Assembly: GCF_023333595.1 (NCBI RefSeq)
Contig: NZ_JAIQZM010000001.1
Span: 1-64,000 of the forward strand
Reading direction: 5' to 3'
From: Argonema galeatum A003/A1
GTDB taxonomy: Bacteria; Cyanobacteriota; Cyanobacteriia; Cyanobacteriales; Aerosakkonemataceae
DNA length: 64,000 nt
A model generated the notes under the pieces. It ran no database searches, was not told the DNA's origin, and worked only from the letters and a program-made list of their open reading frames with translations. Shown here piece by piece: positions 18,801 to 27,615 of the stretch. The position numbers and the translations under genes are program-made. Each line of letters opens with the position of its first letter. Within the stretch, counting starts at the first letter, position 1.

Positions 18801-18865
18801 ACGTCAGTTTCAAACCCACTGCTCTTGGTGGAAATTTCTTCGAGTTTTGGAATAAACTTTGTCAC
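15809..18865 (-). CDS. Class A penicillin-binding protein with a repetitive Arg-rich tail
   Basis: A 1018-residue bifunctional peptidoglycan synthase. A Ser/Pro/Glu-rich cytoplasmic N-terminus of about 140 residues precedes one membrane span (FLIGAGLGVGVGGSALALGV). The GT51 glycosyltransferase domain shows SEDRRFYQHKGVDYQG and GGSTITQQLAR. The transpeptidase domain has the nucleophile motif PGSTFK, then KSINVV and KTGTSDQ. From about residue 760 the protein becomes a disordered, very basic tail (RRR, Ser, Pro, Gln). Within it, six 14-residue repeats of the type AQYSAPSEQPRRRT are encoded by the 42-nt repeats at 15986-16237. It starts with GTG, with GAGGG 6 nt upstream. It is roughly 300 residues longer than typical PBP1a; the tail might bind anionic wall polymers. 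Confidence 0.94.
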   Translation of the reverse strand: MTKFIPKLEEISTKSSGFETDVEPTSSRDSKTIEWEPPFEIKTREQVATRTQEQEIGGESSPLISTESETPPVQHSPPQKRPGLDLWAAATKLTLGVKQVSTQIATKIQIPAIKKPDLENFTRRVQDSRWLDPKNPFYRSRKFLIGAGLGVGVGGSALALGVTWWKIDSSLPDPANVLTFVRDGTLTIKAADNTILQQIGPATREKLKLEEMPPQLVQAFIASEDRRFYQHKGVDYQGIGRAIVSNAIAHDVVEGGSTITQQLARTVFLTQERSFYRKLQEVFLAQKIEQKMSKDQILDRYMNLVYLGEGAYGVADAAWVYYSKPLKELTLPEIATIVGVTPAPSVYSPLINPKTAEQRRNIVLQRMQEAGFITADEAKSASSAPMALKPAPPKRLSTEAEYFTSYIQQELAKYIPPDAIEAGGLTVETTLEQKWQKTAEQTVQDVLKTYSRSQRFGQAALVSIDPRNGEVKAMVGGTDFDKTQFNRVTQAQRQPGSTFKGFVYATAVAAGFSPYRGYLDAPLTVDNYTPKNYGGDNAGWISMRDALAKSINVVAVKVLLDVGFQPVIDVAHKMGIKSELKPTYSLALGASELNLLELTNAYGTLATGGLYAESHGIRRVLDQRGNVLYQANFKPQQAIDSDTASIMTWMLREVVNGGTGRAAYLNGRPVAGKTGTSDQARDLWFIGYIPQTVTGVWLGNDDNTPTSGSSGTAALTWNKFMVKAVEGMPVEQFAQRPQKLEGRKAAIAVQPIKPERIYSAKIARTANNDDRPAPRKSRLRSQDSDDKPVTRRVRSQEDSDTPQPQPRRRRSYQTSQATSSANDTPSPRRIRSERPRRRYTPDTDSAPAQPVRRSKRRYYTPDTNSAPSTQDRASSRRRTAQYSAPSEQPRRRTVQYSAPSEQPRRRTAQYSAPSEQPRRRTAQYSAPAEQPRRRTAQYSAPAEQPRRRTAQYSAPAEQPRRKRRYSTASSTSAQPQSQPRRVRRASSTSSRSAQRRAPALASPLPASAPPSIELNSHQ
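15986..16237. repeat. Six 42-nt in-frame tandem repeats inside the PBP gene
   Basis: Six consecutive 42-nt units differing at only a few bases (for example GCGGG or GAGGG, GCGCTG or GCGCGG or GCACGG). Each encodes 14 residues of the Arg/Pro/Ser/Gln-rich tail. The near identity points to recent expansion and probable copy-number variation. Confidence 0.95.
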
Positions 18866-19446
18866 GTTAAACCCTCACACAACAGAGGCCAAGCTATTAA
18901 TGGCTTTGTTTTTTGCTTATTTTATTCGTTGGAATGCCAAAGCTGCTTTATGTGGCTCTGGTTTCTGTGTCCAGTTATCGGCTGATAAATCTTTTAGCCG
19001 GGAAATTGGTTGATATTCATTCATACGGATTTTAGTTAACTTTATGCTGATTTAGGTACTCGGTACGAATTTTCCGCTCATATAGCAAAGTGCTGAGTGC
19101 TTCGGCTTTAGTGCTGAGTACAGTAAAGTGCTTCCTTGCTTTGAGCGCGCAATACTGTACGTTATGGTATAGTTAGAGGTTTTATAGACAAATATCACAT
19201 TTGCCTGGTACAACCCTTTTGTAAGGTGCGATCCTTACCGGACATACTACTACGCCCTGTATTCCCTCGTGCTTTAGCGTTGGGAAATGCAATTCTTCCA
19301 ATGTTACCACTACTATTCACAGACAAAGGGAACGGGGAACGGGGGAAGAAAAGAAAAAAGATCGTTTTTTCCATCTTCCCTCTTTCCCTTTTCCCTCTTT
19401 CTCTGTTCCCCATTCCCTGTTCGCTGTTCCCCGTTAAAAGTTCCCC
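18866..19446. other. 580-nt intergenic region between divergent genes
   Basis: No supported gene. It contains the promoters of the PBP gene (minus) and the radical SAM gene (plus), a GTGCTGAGTRC-type direct repeat near 19085-19130, and an imperfect purine/pyrimidine inverted repeat at about 19325-19445. In that repeat, GGGAACGGGG runs face CCCTCTTTCCC and GTTCCCCGTT runs. The last part directly precedes the GTG start at 19447. Confidence 0.5.
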
Positions 19447-21060
19447 GTGATTAAAGATCTATTTTCTGACGAACGCCTCCTGTTTACAAAAGCGACGCCC
19501 AACAGCGACGCCATACCCACCATCTTTGCTTTCCCGAACGAGTACAGCGTTGGTATCACCAGTCTCGGCTATCAAATCGTATGGGCAACTTTGGCAATGT
19601 GTCCAGATATTGAAATAAGCCGTTTATTCACCGATACCCACGAATCGCTACCGAGAAAGCCTGAATTAGTGGGATTTTCCATGTCTTGGGAACTGGATTA
19701 TGTAAATATCCTGAATTTGTTGGAATTTCTAGAAATTCCTTTACGTTCGGCTACTCGTGACAACAACGATCCGCTCATATTTGGTGGTGGCCCAGTACTG
19801 ACTGCCAACCCAGAACCTTTCGCCGACTTTTTCGACATTATTTTGCTAGGCGATGGCGAAAACTTACTGGGCAATTTTATTGAAGTATACAAAGAAGTAC
19901 GAAATGCAGATAGGCAAACTAAACTGAGAAAGTTGGCACAAGTTCCAGGCGTTTATGTGCCCAGTTTGTATGAAGTGACTTATCAGGCTGTCACTGGCGA
20001 TATCAAATCAATTCAACCAGTAGATGTAGAAATTCCCAAGACTGTAGAAAAGCAGACTTATCGCGGCAATGTTCTATCTGCTTCAACTGTCGTAACAGAG
20101 AAAGCGGCGTGGGAAAATATCTATATGGTGGAAGTAGTACGCAGTTGTCCAGAGATGTGTCGCTTCTGTTTGGCAAGTTATCTAACGTTGCCTTTTCGCA
20201 CTGCAAGTTTGGCAGATTCTTTGATTCCTGCTATTGAAAAAGGTTTAGCAATCACAGACAGATTGGGATTGCTGGGTGCTTCTGTGACTCAACATCCAGA
20301 ATTTGAAGATTTGCTGGATTATATAAGTCAAGAAAAATATGATAATGTTCGTCTGAGTATCGCTTCTGTGCGGACAAATACCGTAACTAAAAAGTTAGCA
20401 GAAACTTTGGCAAAACGCGATACTCGTTCAATCACAATTGCTGTTGAAAGCGGTTCTGAACGGTTGCGGCAAATTGTTAATAAAAAGCTCCTAAATGATG
20501 AGATTATCCAAGCTGTGGTGAATGCTAAAGCTGGTGGATTAAAGGGAATGAAACTTTACGGTATGGTTGGGATTCCCGGTGAGGAATCAGGGGATTTAGA
20601 TGCAACTGTGGCGATGATGCGGGATATCAAAAAAGCTGCACCTGGTTTGCGTTTGACGCTAGGATGCAGCACATTTGTGCCGAAAGCGCACACGCCTTTT
20701 CAGTGGTTTGGGGTGAAACCCGAAGCAGAAAAGCGGTTGAAATTTTTGGAGAAGCAATTGAAGCCGCAGGGTATGGAGTTTCGACCGGAAAGTTATAAGG
20801 ATTCGGTAATTCAGGCGCTGCTATCGAGGGGCGATCGCCGCTTATCCCATCTGTTAGAATTAACTAGGCAGTATGGCGATTCTCTGGGTAGTTATCGCCG
20901 TGCTTTTAAGGAATTACGGGGAAAACTACCAGAGTTAGGTTACTACGTTCATGCTGACTGGTCAACAGACCAAGTATTGCCTTGGAGTCACTTGCAAGGG
21001 CCACTTCCCCAGGCAACGCTGGAAAAGCATTTAGCTACGGCTACATCTCATTTTAACTGA
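19447..21060 (+). CDS. B12-binding-domain radical SAM protein
   Basis: A 537-residue protein. The N-terminal Rossmann-like cobalamin-binding-type domain (about 1-170; FGGGPVLTANPEPFADFFD) is followed by a radical SAM domain with the cluster motif CPEMCRFC at about residue 234. Later come GSERLRQIVNKK and LYGMVGIPGEE, typical of the TIM barrel. It resembles the uncharacterised cyanobacterial/bacterial TIGR03960-like family; the substrate is unknown. There is no base-off His motif (DxHxxG) in the N-domain, so cobalamin binding is uncertain. The first codon is GTG, preceded by pyrimidine-rich repeats without an evident ribosome site. Confidence 0.88.
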   Translation: MIKDLFSDERLLFTKATPNSDAIPTIFAFPNEYSVGITSLGYQIVWATLAMCPDIEISRLFTDTHESLPRKPELVGFSMSWELDYVNILNLLEFLEIPLRSATRDNNDPLIFGGGPVLTANPEPFADFFDIILLGDGENLLGNFIEVYKEVRNADRQTKLRKLAQVPGVYVPSLYEVTYQAVTGDIKSIQPVDVEIPKTVEKQTYRGNVLSASTVVTEKAAWENIYMVEVVRSCPEMCRFCLASYLTLPFRTASLADSLIPAIEKGLAITDRLGLLGASVTQHPEFEDLLDYISQEKYDNVRLSIASVRTNTVTKKLAETLAKRDTRSITIAVESGSERLRQIVNKKLLNDEIIQAVVNAKAGGLKGMKLYGMVGIPGEESGDLDATVAMMRDIKKAAPGLRLTLGCSTFVPKAHTPFQWFGVKPEAEKRLKFLEKQLKPQGMEFRPESYKDSVIQALLSRGDRRLSHLLELTRQYGDSLGSYRRAFKELRGKLPELGYYVHADWSTDQVLPWSHLQGPLPQATLEKHLATATSHFN

Positions 21061-21227
21061 AGACTTTTTGTTAAAATACCTTAAATGGGTGAACCGATCG
21101 CATCCTAACTTTGTTGAAATGTAAATAAGCGAATATACCTCACATCTTAAAAGTTGTATGACTGGCTTAAGTAAGAGGTATAATATTCAGCAAAGCTACA
21201 TACCAATATTCAGGAGTAAATCAAACC

Positions 21228-21680
21228 GTGAAATCGAGCAAGGCTAAACTAGATTATCAACAAGGATTAAAGCTGTTTGCGATCGCAGTTGGTGCTTCTT
21301 TGTGCTTAGCACCCTTGGCAAAAGCGGTTACGGTTAATCCTTTCCAGGATAACACACCAGCAACGGCAAATTTATCAACTTCTCACACCATCCTAGCTCA
21401 AGCGTCCGCTTGTCCAGAAAACAGCGGTGGTAGTTTGTACGTCACTGCCGAAACAAAAAACTTTCTGATCTATATTTGTGGAGGAGATCTCCCCAATACT
21501 TACGTCGGTCTTGCCAAGAATGGAACCACGGGTGGCATCACGCTACCTCTGCAAAGCTATAGCAGAGATCGATTTGTAGCCGTTAATGGGGATACTCGTT
21601 ACACCCTTACCCGTAATGAGCTAACCTTGACTCGGAATGGCCGAGTTATTCTCAGAGAAAGGGCGACATGGAGAAGATAA
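21228..21680 (+). CDS. Small secreted protein, paralogue family member A1
   Basis: A 150-residue protein with a signal peptide (LKLFAIAVGASLCLAPLAKA). The mature domain has two conserved Cys (SACPEN and YICGG), then TYVGLAKNGTTGGITLP and RYTLTRNELTLTRNGRVILRER. The same pattern (C...ETKNFxxxIC, Y.G.xKNG.G.I.LP, R..LT...G..I..ER) occurs in the genes at 22086 and 23853, so the three are paralogues. GTG start with AGGAG 9 nt upstream. A terminator follows at 21763. Function unknown; a periplasmic or cell-surface role is inferred. Confidence 0.78.
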   Translation: MKSSKAKLDYQQGLKLFAIAVGASLCLAPLAKAVTVNPFQDNTPATANLSTSHTILAQASACPENSGGSLYVTAETKNFLIYICGGDLPNTYVGLAKNGTTGGITLPLQSYSRDRFVAVNGDTRYTLTRNELTLTRNGRVILRERATWRR

Positions 21681-21762
21681 TGCAGTCGTTTTCGCTTTCA
21701 GAGGGCTCGCGCTGGTTAAGTAGGTAGAGATAAATAATAAAGCAACAAGCAACACTATTATC

Positions 21763-21793
21763 AACCCGTTTTCTTTGAGAGAACGGGTTTTTC
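21763..21793 (+). terminator. Terminator downstream of secreted protein A1
   Basis: An inverted repeat AACCCGTTTTCT / AGAGAACGGGTT followed by TTTTT, 82 nt after the stop codon. Confidence 0.75.
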
Positions 21794-21810
21794 GATATTC
21801 AGTGAAACTC

Positions 21811-21843
21811 AGAAACCGGGTTTCTTGAAGAAACCCGGTTTCT
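21811..21843. repeat. AGAAACCCGGTTTCT hairpin repeat (copy 2)
   Basis: AGAAACCGGGTTTCT and AGAAACCCGGTTTCT, 3 nt apart, forming a near-perfect hairpin. It is the same element as at 10953-10985, with the two halves in the opposite order. Confidence 0.85.
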
Positions 21844-22085
21844 ATGGGCTTAAAATAATATTAAAATTTAACACAGATTTTTTTATATCGCCTCATCCCA
21901 ATTGGTGAAATATTTTCAATTAAAAGGATCGCTATAGATTTTTTTTATCCGAACTTTTACGGAAAAGCCCTTCTTTTAATTGAAGAAATAAATAGCAGGC
22001 AATTGAATATATTCTTGCCCATAAACTGGTTGTGCGATAGTAATATGCACAAACAATAATTTCATCAAAACAGGAAAGTAAAATT

Positions 22086-22526
22086 ATGGTATTCCCAAAA
22101 CAGGCGTTGAAAATGATGCTGGTGGGTGTAGGAGCGCTTTTATTCTTGACACCATCAGTAAAAGCGGCACAAACCACCGCTAGTGACTCAGGTGTGTATA
22201 GCGATTTGGCTTCGCAAGATCGCTCCATCCTAGTGGCTGCTGCGCCTAACGATTGCTTAAACGACATAGCGGAAGGTTTCTCTGTGGAAACTCGCAATTA
22301 TTATGCGGGAATTTGTTACAGGCGAAACGGCACATACTACGTTGGTCGTTCTAAGAATGGTAATGGTAGCATCCTTCTGCGTGTATCTTCTCCCAGAAGA
22401 AATGTATACGTTGCCAGAAACGGTCGTTACACTTACACTCTCGATATGAACAGGAATCAGCTGACGATCGCGCTTCCAAATGGCAGGCGCATCGTTGAAA
22501 GGGTAATCCGCGTAATTGATTCGTGA
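22086..22526 (+). CDS. Small secreted protein, paralogue family member A2
   Basis: A 146-residue protein with a signal peptide (LKMMLVGVGALLFLTPSVKA). The mature domain shares the two-Cys ETRNYYAGIC pattern, YYVGRSKNGNGSILL, and NQLTIALPNGRRIVERV with the proteins at 21228 and 23853. AGGAAAG lies 7 nt before the ATG. A hairpin terminator follows at 22582. Function unknown. Confidence 0.78.
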   Translation: MVFPKQALKMMLVGVGALLFLTPSVKAAQTTASDSGVYSDLASQDRSILVAAAPNDCLNDIAEGFSVETRNYYAGICYRRNGTYYVGRSKNGNGSILLRVSSPRRNVYVARNGRYTYTLDMNRNQLTIALPNGRRIVERVIRVIDS

Positions 22527-22581
22527 TTTTTCTATCCAGATGGAAAATGCGGACATGATGCTGCCCAAATTATGATAATGT

Positions 22582-22614
22582 AGCCTTTGTAGCTTAAAGC
22601 TGCAAAGGCTATTT
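22582..22614 (+). terminator. Terminator downstream of secreted protein A2
   Basis: An inverted repeat AGCCTTTG.AGCTT / AAGCT.CAAAGGCT followed by ATTTT. It ends 6 nt before the next ATG. Confidence 0.75.
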
Positions 22615-22620
22615 TCTATC

Positions 22621-23082
22621 ATGGTAAGTTTCAAACATTCCTCTCTAATTGATGCACCCGTGGAAGTCGTCTGGAACTTTCACGAAAGACATGATATTCT
22701 CCAAATCCTCACGCCACCTTGGCAACCCGTGCAAGTGGTTCGCCGCGAAGGTGGACTTGAGGTGGGTGCTATTTCCGAATTTCGCATTTTCCTGGGGCCA
22801 TTGCCCGTGCGGTGGGTTGCGCGTCATACTGAATGCGAGAGATACAGACTATTTAGCGATCGACAAATTGCTGGGCCTATGGAATCTTGGGTGCATCGAC
22901 ATGAGTTCGCCCAAGAGAATGGGAAAACCAGGTTGACAGATGCGATCGCTTATGAATTACCTGGAGGGCCGATCGCCGAACTTCTTTTGAGTTGGTGGGT
23001 AAATGCTAGATTAAAGGATATGTTTAGCTATCGCCATGATGTGACAAAACGGGAATGCGAACAACAAATTAAAAATTCATAG
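22621..23082 (+). CDS. SRPBCC (START-like) family protein
   Basis: A 153-residue protein with a helix-grip (Bet v1/polyketide cyclase-like) pattern: KHSSLIDAPVEVVWNFHERHD at the start, a beta-sheet core, and a final amphipathic helix. It is expected to bind a hydrophobic ligand; which one is unknown. Similar cyanobacterial proteins are annotated only as SRPBCC or cyclase/dehydrase. The ATG follows a terminator with no clear ribosome site. It ends 18 nt before the next small gene and is likely cotranscribed with it. Confidence 0.83.
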   Translation: MVSFKHSSLIDAPVEVVWNFHERHDILQILTPPWQPVQVVRREGGLEVGAISEFRIFLGPLPVRWVARHTECERYRLFSDRQIAGPMESWVHRHEFAQENGKTRLTDAIAYELPGGPIAELLLSWWVNARLKDMFSYRHDVTKRECEQQIKNS

Positions 23083-23098
23083 CCAAACATTTAACTAA

Positions 23099-23287
23099 AT
23101 GGAAACAACATCTGAGTATAGTTGTGCCTACTGCGGCGAACCAAATGTGACATTTGTTGACCTGAGTGCGGGTGGACAGCAATCTTATATTGAAGATTGT
23201 CAAGTTTGTTGTCGTCCTAATGTTCTGTATATACGAGTGGATGAAGAAACACTCGATGTTGCAATAGACAGTGAATATGAAGGATAG
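23099..23287 (+). CDS. CPXCG-type cysteine-rich zinc-ribbon-like small protein
   Basis: A 62-residue protein with two Cys knuckles, CAYCGEPN and CQVCCRPN, separated by about 25 residues. This is the arrangement of the CPXCG cysteine-rich family (PF14255). It probably binds one zinc; function unknown. It sits 18 nt after the SRPBCC gene. Confidence 0.83.
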   Translation: METTSEYSCAYCGEPNVTFVDLSAGGQQSYIEDCQVCCRPNVLYIRVDEETLDVAIDSEYEG

Positions 23288-23389
23288 AATCCGATTCATC
23301 AAATTTTTGCTTTAACCCGGAAGCTTGTTTTCAGGTAGTGCATCTACTATCAACCAAATTATCTTAGGAGACTTTTAAGGCCATATAAA

Positions 23390-23839
23390 TTGAATTACAA
23401 ACAGGTATTCCAGCTAGCATTAGTTGGTGTTAGTGCGTCTTTATTCTTGACACCTAACCTAAATGCTATAGCCACAAACGAGACACCCACCGTCAGCAAT
23501 AGAGCAACGGCTAACCCACAATTCTTAATTGCTCAACAGAGTCGGACACAGCGCATTCAGTTTGAGCGAGGAACAAACTCAGCTACTGTAGAAGATGCTG
23601 TAGTGCGAGGCACCAGAGATACTTATCTGGTTAATGCTCGCGCACGCCAGACAATGACAGTCAGCATCACGTCTACTGAGCAAAATGCTGTTTTTGATAT
23701 CATTGCGCCAAACGGACGAACTCTCAAGCAAGAAGCGACCAGCTTTACTGGCACATTGCCTGCCAGGGGTGACTATCGCATCGTCGTCGGTGGTACGCGA
23801 GGAAACGCAACTTACAATTTACAAGTTACGATTAGATGA
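23390..23839 (+). CDS. Small secreted protein with a related leader (member B)
   Basis: A 149-residue protein starting with TTG, with AAGG 9 nt upstream. Its signal peptide (FQLALVGVSASLFLTPNLNA) closely resembles those of the neighbouring family-A proteins. The mature part differs: no Cys pair, and a beta-sandwich-like C-terminus (FDIIAPNGRTLKQE, GDYRIVVGGTRGNATYNLQV) like bacterial pre-peptidase C-terminal domains. It is followed 14 nt later by A3, so the two probably form an operon. Function unknown. Confidence 0.77.
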   Translation: MNYKQVFQLALVGVSASLFLTPNLNAIATNETPTVSNRATANPQFLIAQQSRTQRIQFERGTNSATVEDAVVRGTRDTYLVNARARQTMTVSITSTEQNAVFDIIAPNGRTLKQEATSFTGTLPARGDYRIVVGGTRGNATYNLQVTIR

Positions 23840-23852
23840 GGCTCGATTATCT

Positions 23853-24296
23853 ATGACATCTCAGCCAAAGCCTGAATTCAATTGCAAACAGGCATTAAAA
23901 CTGTTTTTTTTCAGTGCAGCAATGTCTTTGTTCCTGACACCTTTTGCAAACGGTGCTGAAACTATCAAGTTTGATGGTCGCCCTATCGAAATAGCCCAAG
24001 CTCGGAACAACGGCTGCCCAACTAATAGATATCTACTCCGTCTTGCCGAAACAAGAAACTACACCGTGCGTATCTGCGCGACTGAGGGCGGTACTTTGAC
24101 ATATATAAGTAGAGGGAAAAATGGGCGCGGCGGTATCACTCTTCCGGGAATGGTTGATATGGGCGATCGCTATGAGGCTGTTAATGGTAATACCCGTTAC
24201 AGAATAAGCCGCAACTATCTAACCGTTAATCAAGGAAGCAGAATAATTCTCCGAGAAAGGGTAACGCGATGGGTTGTAGGCAGGGGACTACAGTAA
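23853..24296 (+). CDS. Small secreted protein, paralogue family member A3
   Basis: A 147-residue protein. I place the start at the ATG at 23853 (MTSQPKPEFNCKQALKLFF); the frame is open further upstream but overlaps member B. Signal peptide LKLFFFSAAMSLFLTPFANG. The mature part has CPTNRYLL...ETRNYTVRIC, YISRGKNGRGGITLP and YLTVNQGSRIILRERV, matching A1 and A2. Function unknown. Confidence 0.77.
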   Translation: MTSQPKPEFNCKQALKLFFFSAAMSLFLTPFANGAETIKFDGRPIEIAQARNNGCPTNRYLLRLAETRNYTVRICATEGGTLTYISRGKNGRGGITLPGMVDMGDRYEAVNGNTRYRISRNYLTVNQGSRIILRERVTRWVVGRGLQ

Positions 24297-24499
24297 ATAA
24301 GGGGTGTTACTTTTAACATCCAGTATACCGTCAGGGTGTCTCTACTTATCCGCAACGAGTATAAATATTATACGGTTAATACTACTTTTCCTCTCCTGTA
24401 ATAATCAGTTGTAAAGGGCTAGGATGTGGTGAATTGCCAAGACATCCTCTTTTTGGACAGGGCGAATTTAACACTTTATAGTCTCGGAGGTTACCGCTT

Positions 24500-27400
24500 A
24501 TGACCAGGACTACAGTAAATCCCTCCAACAATCCGGGCGGGGGTTTGTATGTGCAATCTCCCGACGGACAACAGCTAGTATTTCCCTTACAACATACGGA
24601 AGTTCAGGCGAAAATTGCTGGGAATGTGTCGCGAGTGGAGGTGACACAAACTTTTGAAAATCCGTTTACGGAACCTTTGGAAGCTGTCTATGTTTTTCCA
24701 TTGCCGGATGAAGCTGCGGTGGATGACATGGAAATTAAGATAGGCGATCGCATTATCAAAGGTAACATCAAAAAACGCGAAGAAGCGAAACAAATCTACG
24801 AAGAAGCCAAACGCCAAGGACGTACTGCTGGATTATTAGAACAAGAACGGGATAATATCTTTACCCAATCTCTTGCTAACATCAAACCTGGTGAGGAAAT
24901 TGATGTCACCATTCGCTATACCGAGAGCCTAAAATTTGAGGGCGGTGACTACGAATTTGTCTTTCCAATGGTAGTTGGGCCGCGATTTATTCCCGGTACG
25001 CCGATCGCTACTAACATCTCTGGCGGTGGTACAGCTACAGCACCAATGACATTAAACCGCGATACAGACGAGGTTCCAGATGCTTCGCGGCTCAATGCTC
25101 CTGTGCTACCCCCTGGCACTCGTTCTGGGCATGATATTGGCGTTACCGTCGAAATTGATGCGGGTGTTCCCATCCAAAATGTCCACTCAACTTCTCACCA
25201 AGTTCGCATCGAACACACAAACACAAATTCTGATCTTTCTTCCCCCCGTGGCGGGGGGACTGAGGGGGGTCAAATCGTGCGGGTGAAACTGGGTGGAGAA
25301 GACACAATTCCCAACAAAGATTTGATTCTCCGCTATCAAGTTGCTGGCGACAACACCCAAGCAACTGTGCTAACTCAATCCGATGACCGAGGCGGACATT
25401 TCGCTATTTATCTCATTCCAGCATTAGAATATCGCACAAATGAAATAGTGCCAAAAGATGTGGTGTTCCTGATGGATACCTCCGGTTCCCAATCTGGCGA
25501 CCCGCTGCAAAAATCTCAGGAACTAATGCGGCGATTTATTAATGGGTTAAATCCCGACGACACATTCACAATTATCGATTTTTCCGATATCACAACACAG
25601 CTATCACCAGCACCGTTGCCAAATACACCGCAAAATCGCGCCAAAGCGATCGACTATATCAATGACTTGCAAGCTGATGGCGGTACTTATTTACTTAATG
25701 GCATTCGTGCGGTGCTGAATTACCCAGCAGCACCAGCGGGACGATTGCGGAGTATTGTGCTGTTAACTGATGGCTATATCGGCAATGACAATGAAATTCT
25801 GGCGGAAGTTCAGCGGGAACTGAAACCGGGAAATCGCCTTTATAGTTTCGGCGTGGGCAGTTCCGTTAATCGGTTTTTGCTCGATCGCATTGCAGAGATT
25901 GGACGGGGAACGAGCCAAGTTGTTCGTCAGGATGAGCCGACTCAGGAAGTTGCAGAAAAGTTCTTCCGGCAAATCAACAATCCCGTGCTGACGAATATTG
26001 AAATCAGCTGGGAAAATACTGGAGAATTGCCAGCGATATACCCATCAACAGCGCCCGATTTGTTTGCGGAACAGCCGCTAGTTTTGTTTGGACGGAAACA
26101 AGATCGGACTGGTGGAAAACTGCACGTTATTGGTATTGCTGCGGGTGGCAAACGTTATGAAAAGACGTTTGACCTCAATTTTGATGAAAATGGTAATCCT
26201 GCGATCGCACAACTCTGGGGACGTGCGCGAATCAAAGATTTGATGAAGCAAATGTTTGGTGTGGAAACCACCAGCGGGGTAGAAGCGGTTACGGAGACAG
26301 CTTTGACTTATCAGCTTTTGTCGCAATATACGGCTTTTGTTGCTGTTAGCGATGACGTGCGGGTCGATCCTGAAGGAAAATCAGTATCCGTGCAAGTGCC
26401 AGTTGAGATGCCAGAAGGAGTTAGCTATGAGGGGATTTTCGGACAAGTTGCTGCTGCTTCTCCTCTGCTTCAACTTAACAGTCTGCAACCAAATCCAAAC
26501 GCACTAGGATTCAGTTTCTCAGAAGAAGATGATGATGAGTTTGCAAACACGAGAAGTTTTCTAGCTTCGCCAGGGAACTCATTTGATGGATTGAAAGACA
26601 TCATCTTGCTGCTGGACGTACCTCCTTTGTCTCTGGGTGTGGAAACTTTGGGCGGCGCGATGACCAAAATTATCCCCCGCAATACCACTATTCCTACTAA
26701 AAAGTCGCTAGTTTTCTCGACTACTGCGGATAATCAGACAGGAGTGGAAATCCACATACTGCAAGGTGAACGGGAGATGGCTAATGATAATAAGAGCTTA
26801 GGCAAATTCCGTCTAGATGGAATTCCACCCGCGCCGAGCGGCGTTCCTCAAATTGAACTGACTTTCGATATTGACGTCAACGGTATTCTCACGGTGACAG
26901 CACAGGACTTGGCGACTGGTAAAAACCAATTTATCACCATCACTGGTGCAACAACTTTGCCGAAACATGAAGTTGAAAAGATGGTGAAGTCAGCCGAAAT
27001 TAATGCGGCGGCTGATAGAAAGCATCGTGATAATATTGACAGCCAGAATCTGACATATTTGCAGGCTTACCAAGCTCAGAAGCAGGTTCGCGAACTCGGT
27101 TCTGAAATGCCAGATACTGATATATCAAAGGTGGAAGGCTTGATTGAATACCAATTCGATCGAAAACCGTCGGCCCGATCGCCAGAAGTTCTAGATGAAT
27201 ATTTGCCTCTAGATGCAAACTTTAGTGAAATCCAAGATTGCGACTTCGATTTTGGTGATGATATTATCATCGCCGATTACGAAGTAATTGACAACGCCAA
27301 GTTGCAAGTTGTTAGCGTGACGGGATTGGATGAAGCAGCTATTAATGCGATCGCGCAACATCTGCAACTGGTAAATTTGCCTTCGGGTTTCAGTGGCGAA

Positions 27401-27577
27401 ATTGTCTTTGAATTCACGGTAGGCAAAGGTCGCGTGGGGCGAATTATGTTGGATGAGGAAGCCTCAATTTTGAAGGAGGCGCTGGTGGTGGATGGAATTA
27501 AGCGATCGCTTACTACTTGGCTACCTCCCCAATCTGAAGAAGGCACAGTTCGCGTAACATTGCGAATTAATCCATAG
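24500..27577 (+). CDS. VIT-VWA domain protein fused to an Hsp70 substrate-binding domain
   Basis: A 1025-residue protein. Domains in order: VIT (about 15-150; [31 protein letters not shown]); VWA (about 315-490) with the MIDAS motif DTSGS at about 326; and an after-VIT region with [17 protein letters not shown]. From about 697 a DnaK-like linker and beta-domain follow ([59 protein letters not shown]), then part of the helical lid. A final domain (about 930-1025) resembles a TonB C-terminal fold. There is no Hsp70 ATPase domain and no signal peptide. CGGAGG lies 9 nt before the ATG. Role unknown; metal-dependent adhesion combined with unfolded-peptide binding is inference. Confidence 0.9.
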   Translation: MTRTTVNPSNNPGGGLYVQSPDGQQLVFPLQHTEVQAKIAGNVSRVEVTQTFENPFTEPLEAVYVFPLPDEAAVDDMEIKIGDRIIKGNIKKREEAKQIYEEAKRQGRTAGLLEQERDNIFTQSLANIKPGEEIDVTIRYTESLKFEGGDYEFVFPMVVGPRFIPGTPIATNISGGGTATAPMTLNRDTDEVPDASRLNAPVLPPGTRSGHDIGVTVEIDAGVPIQNVHSTSHQVRIEHTNTNSDLSSPRGGGTEGGQIVRVKLGGEDTIPNKDLILRYQVAGDNTQATVLTQSDDRGGHFAIYLIPALEYRTNEIVPKDVVFLMDTSGSQSGDPLQKSQELMRRFINGLNPDDTFTIIDFSDITTQLSPAPLPNTPQNRAKAIDYINDLQADGGTYLLNGIRAVLNYPAAPAGRLRSIVLLTDGYIGNDNEILAEVQRELKPGNRLYSFGVGSSVNRFLLDRIAEIGRGTSQVVRQDEPTQEVAEKFFRQINNPVLTNIEISWENTGELPAIYPSTAPDLFAEQPLVLFGRKQDRTGGKLHVIGIAAGGKRYEKTFDLNFDENGNPAIAQLWGRARIKDLMKQMFGVETTSGVEAVTETALTYQLLSQYTAFVAVSDDVRVDPEGKSVSVQVPVEMPEGVSYEGIFGQVAAASPLLQLNSLQPNPNALGFSFSEEDDDEFANTRSFLASPGNSFDGLKDIILLLDVPPLSLGVETLGGAMTKIIPRNTTIPTKKSLVFSTTADNQTGVEIHILQGEREMANDNKSLGKFRLDGIPPAPSGVPQIELTFDIDVNGILTVTAQDLATGKNQFITITGATTLPKHEVEKMVKSAEINAAADRKHRDNIDSQNLTYLQAYQAQKQVRELGSEMPDTDISKVEGLIEYQFDRKPSARSPEVLDEYLPLDANFSEIQDCDFDFGDDIIIADYEVIDNAKLQVVSVTGLDEAAINAIAQHLQLVNLPSGFSGEIVFEFTVGKGRVGRIMLDEEASILKEALVVDGIKRSLTTWLPPQSEEGTVRVTLRINP

Positions 27578-27615
27578 TTTTCAGCCGTAGGGTGGGCATT
27601 GCCTACCCTACTTGC

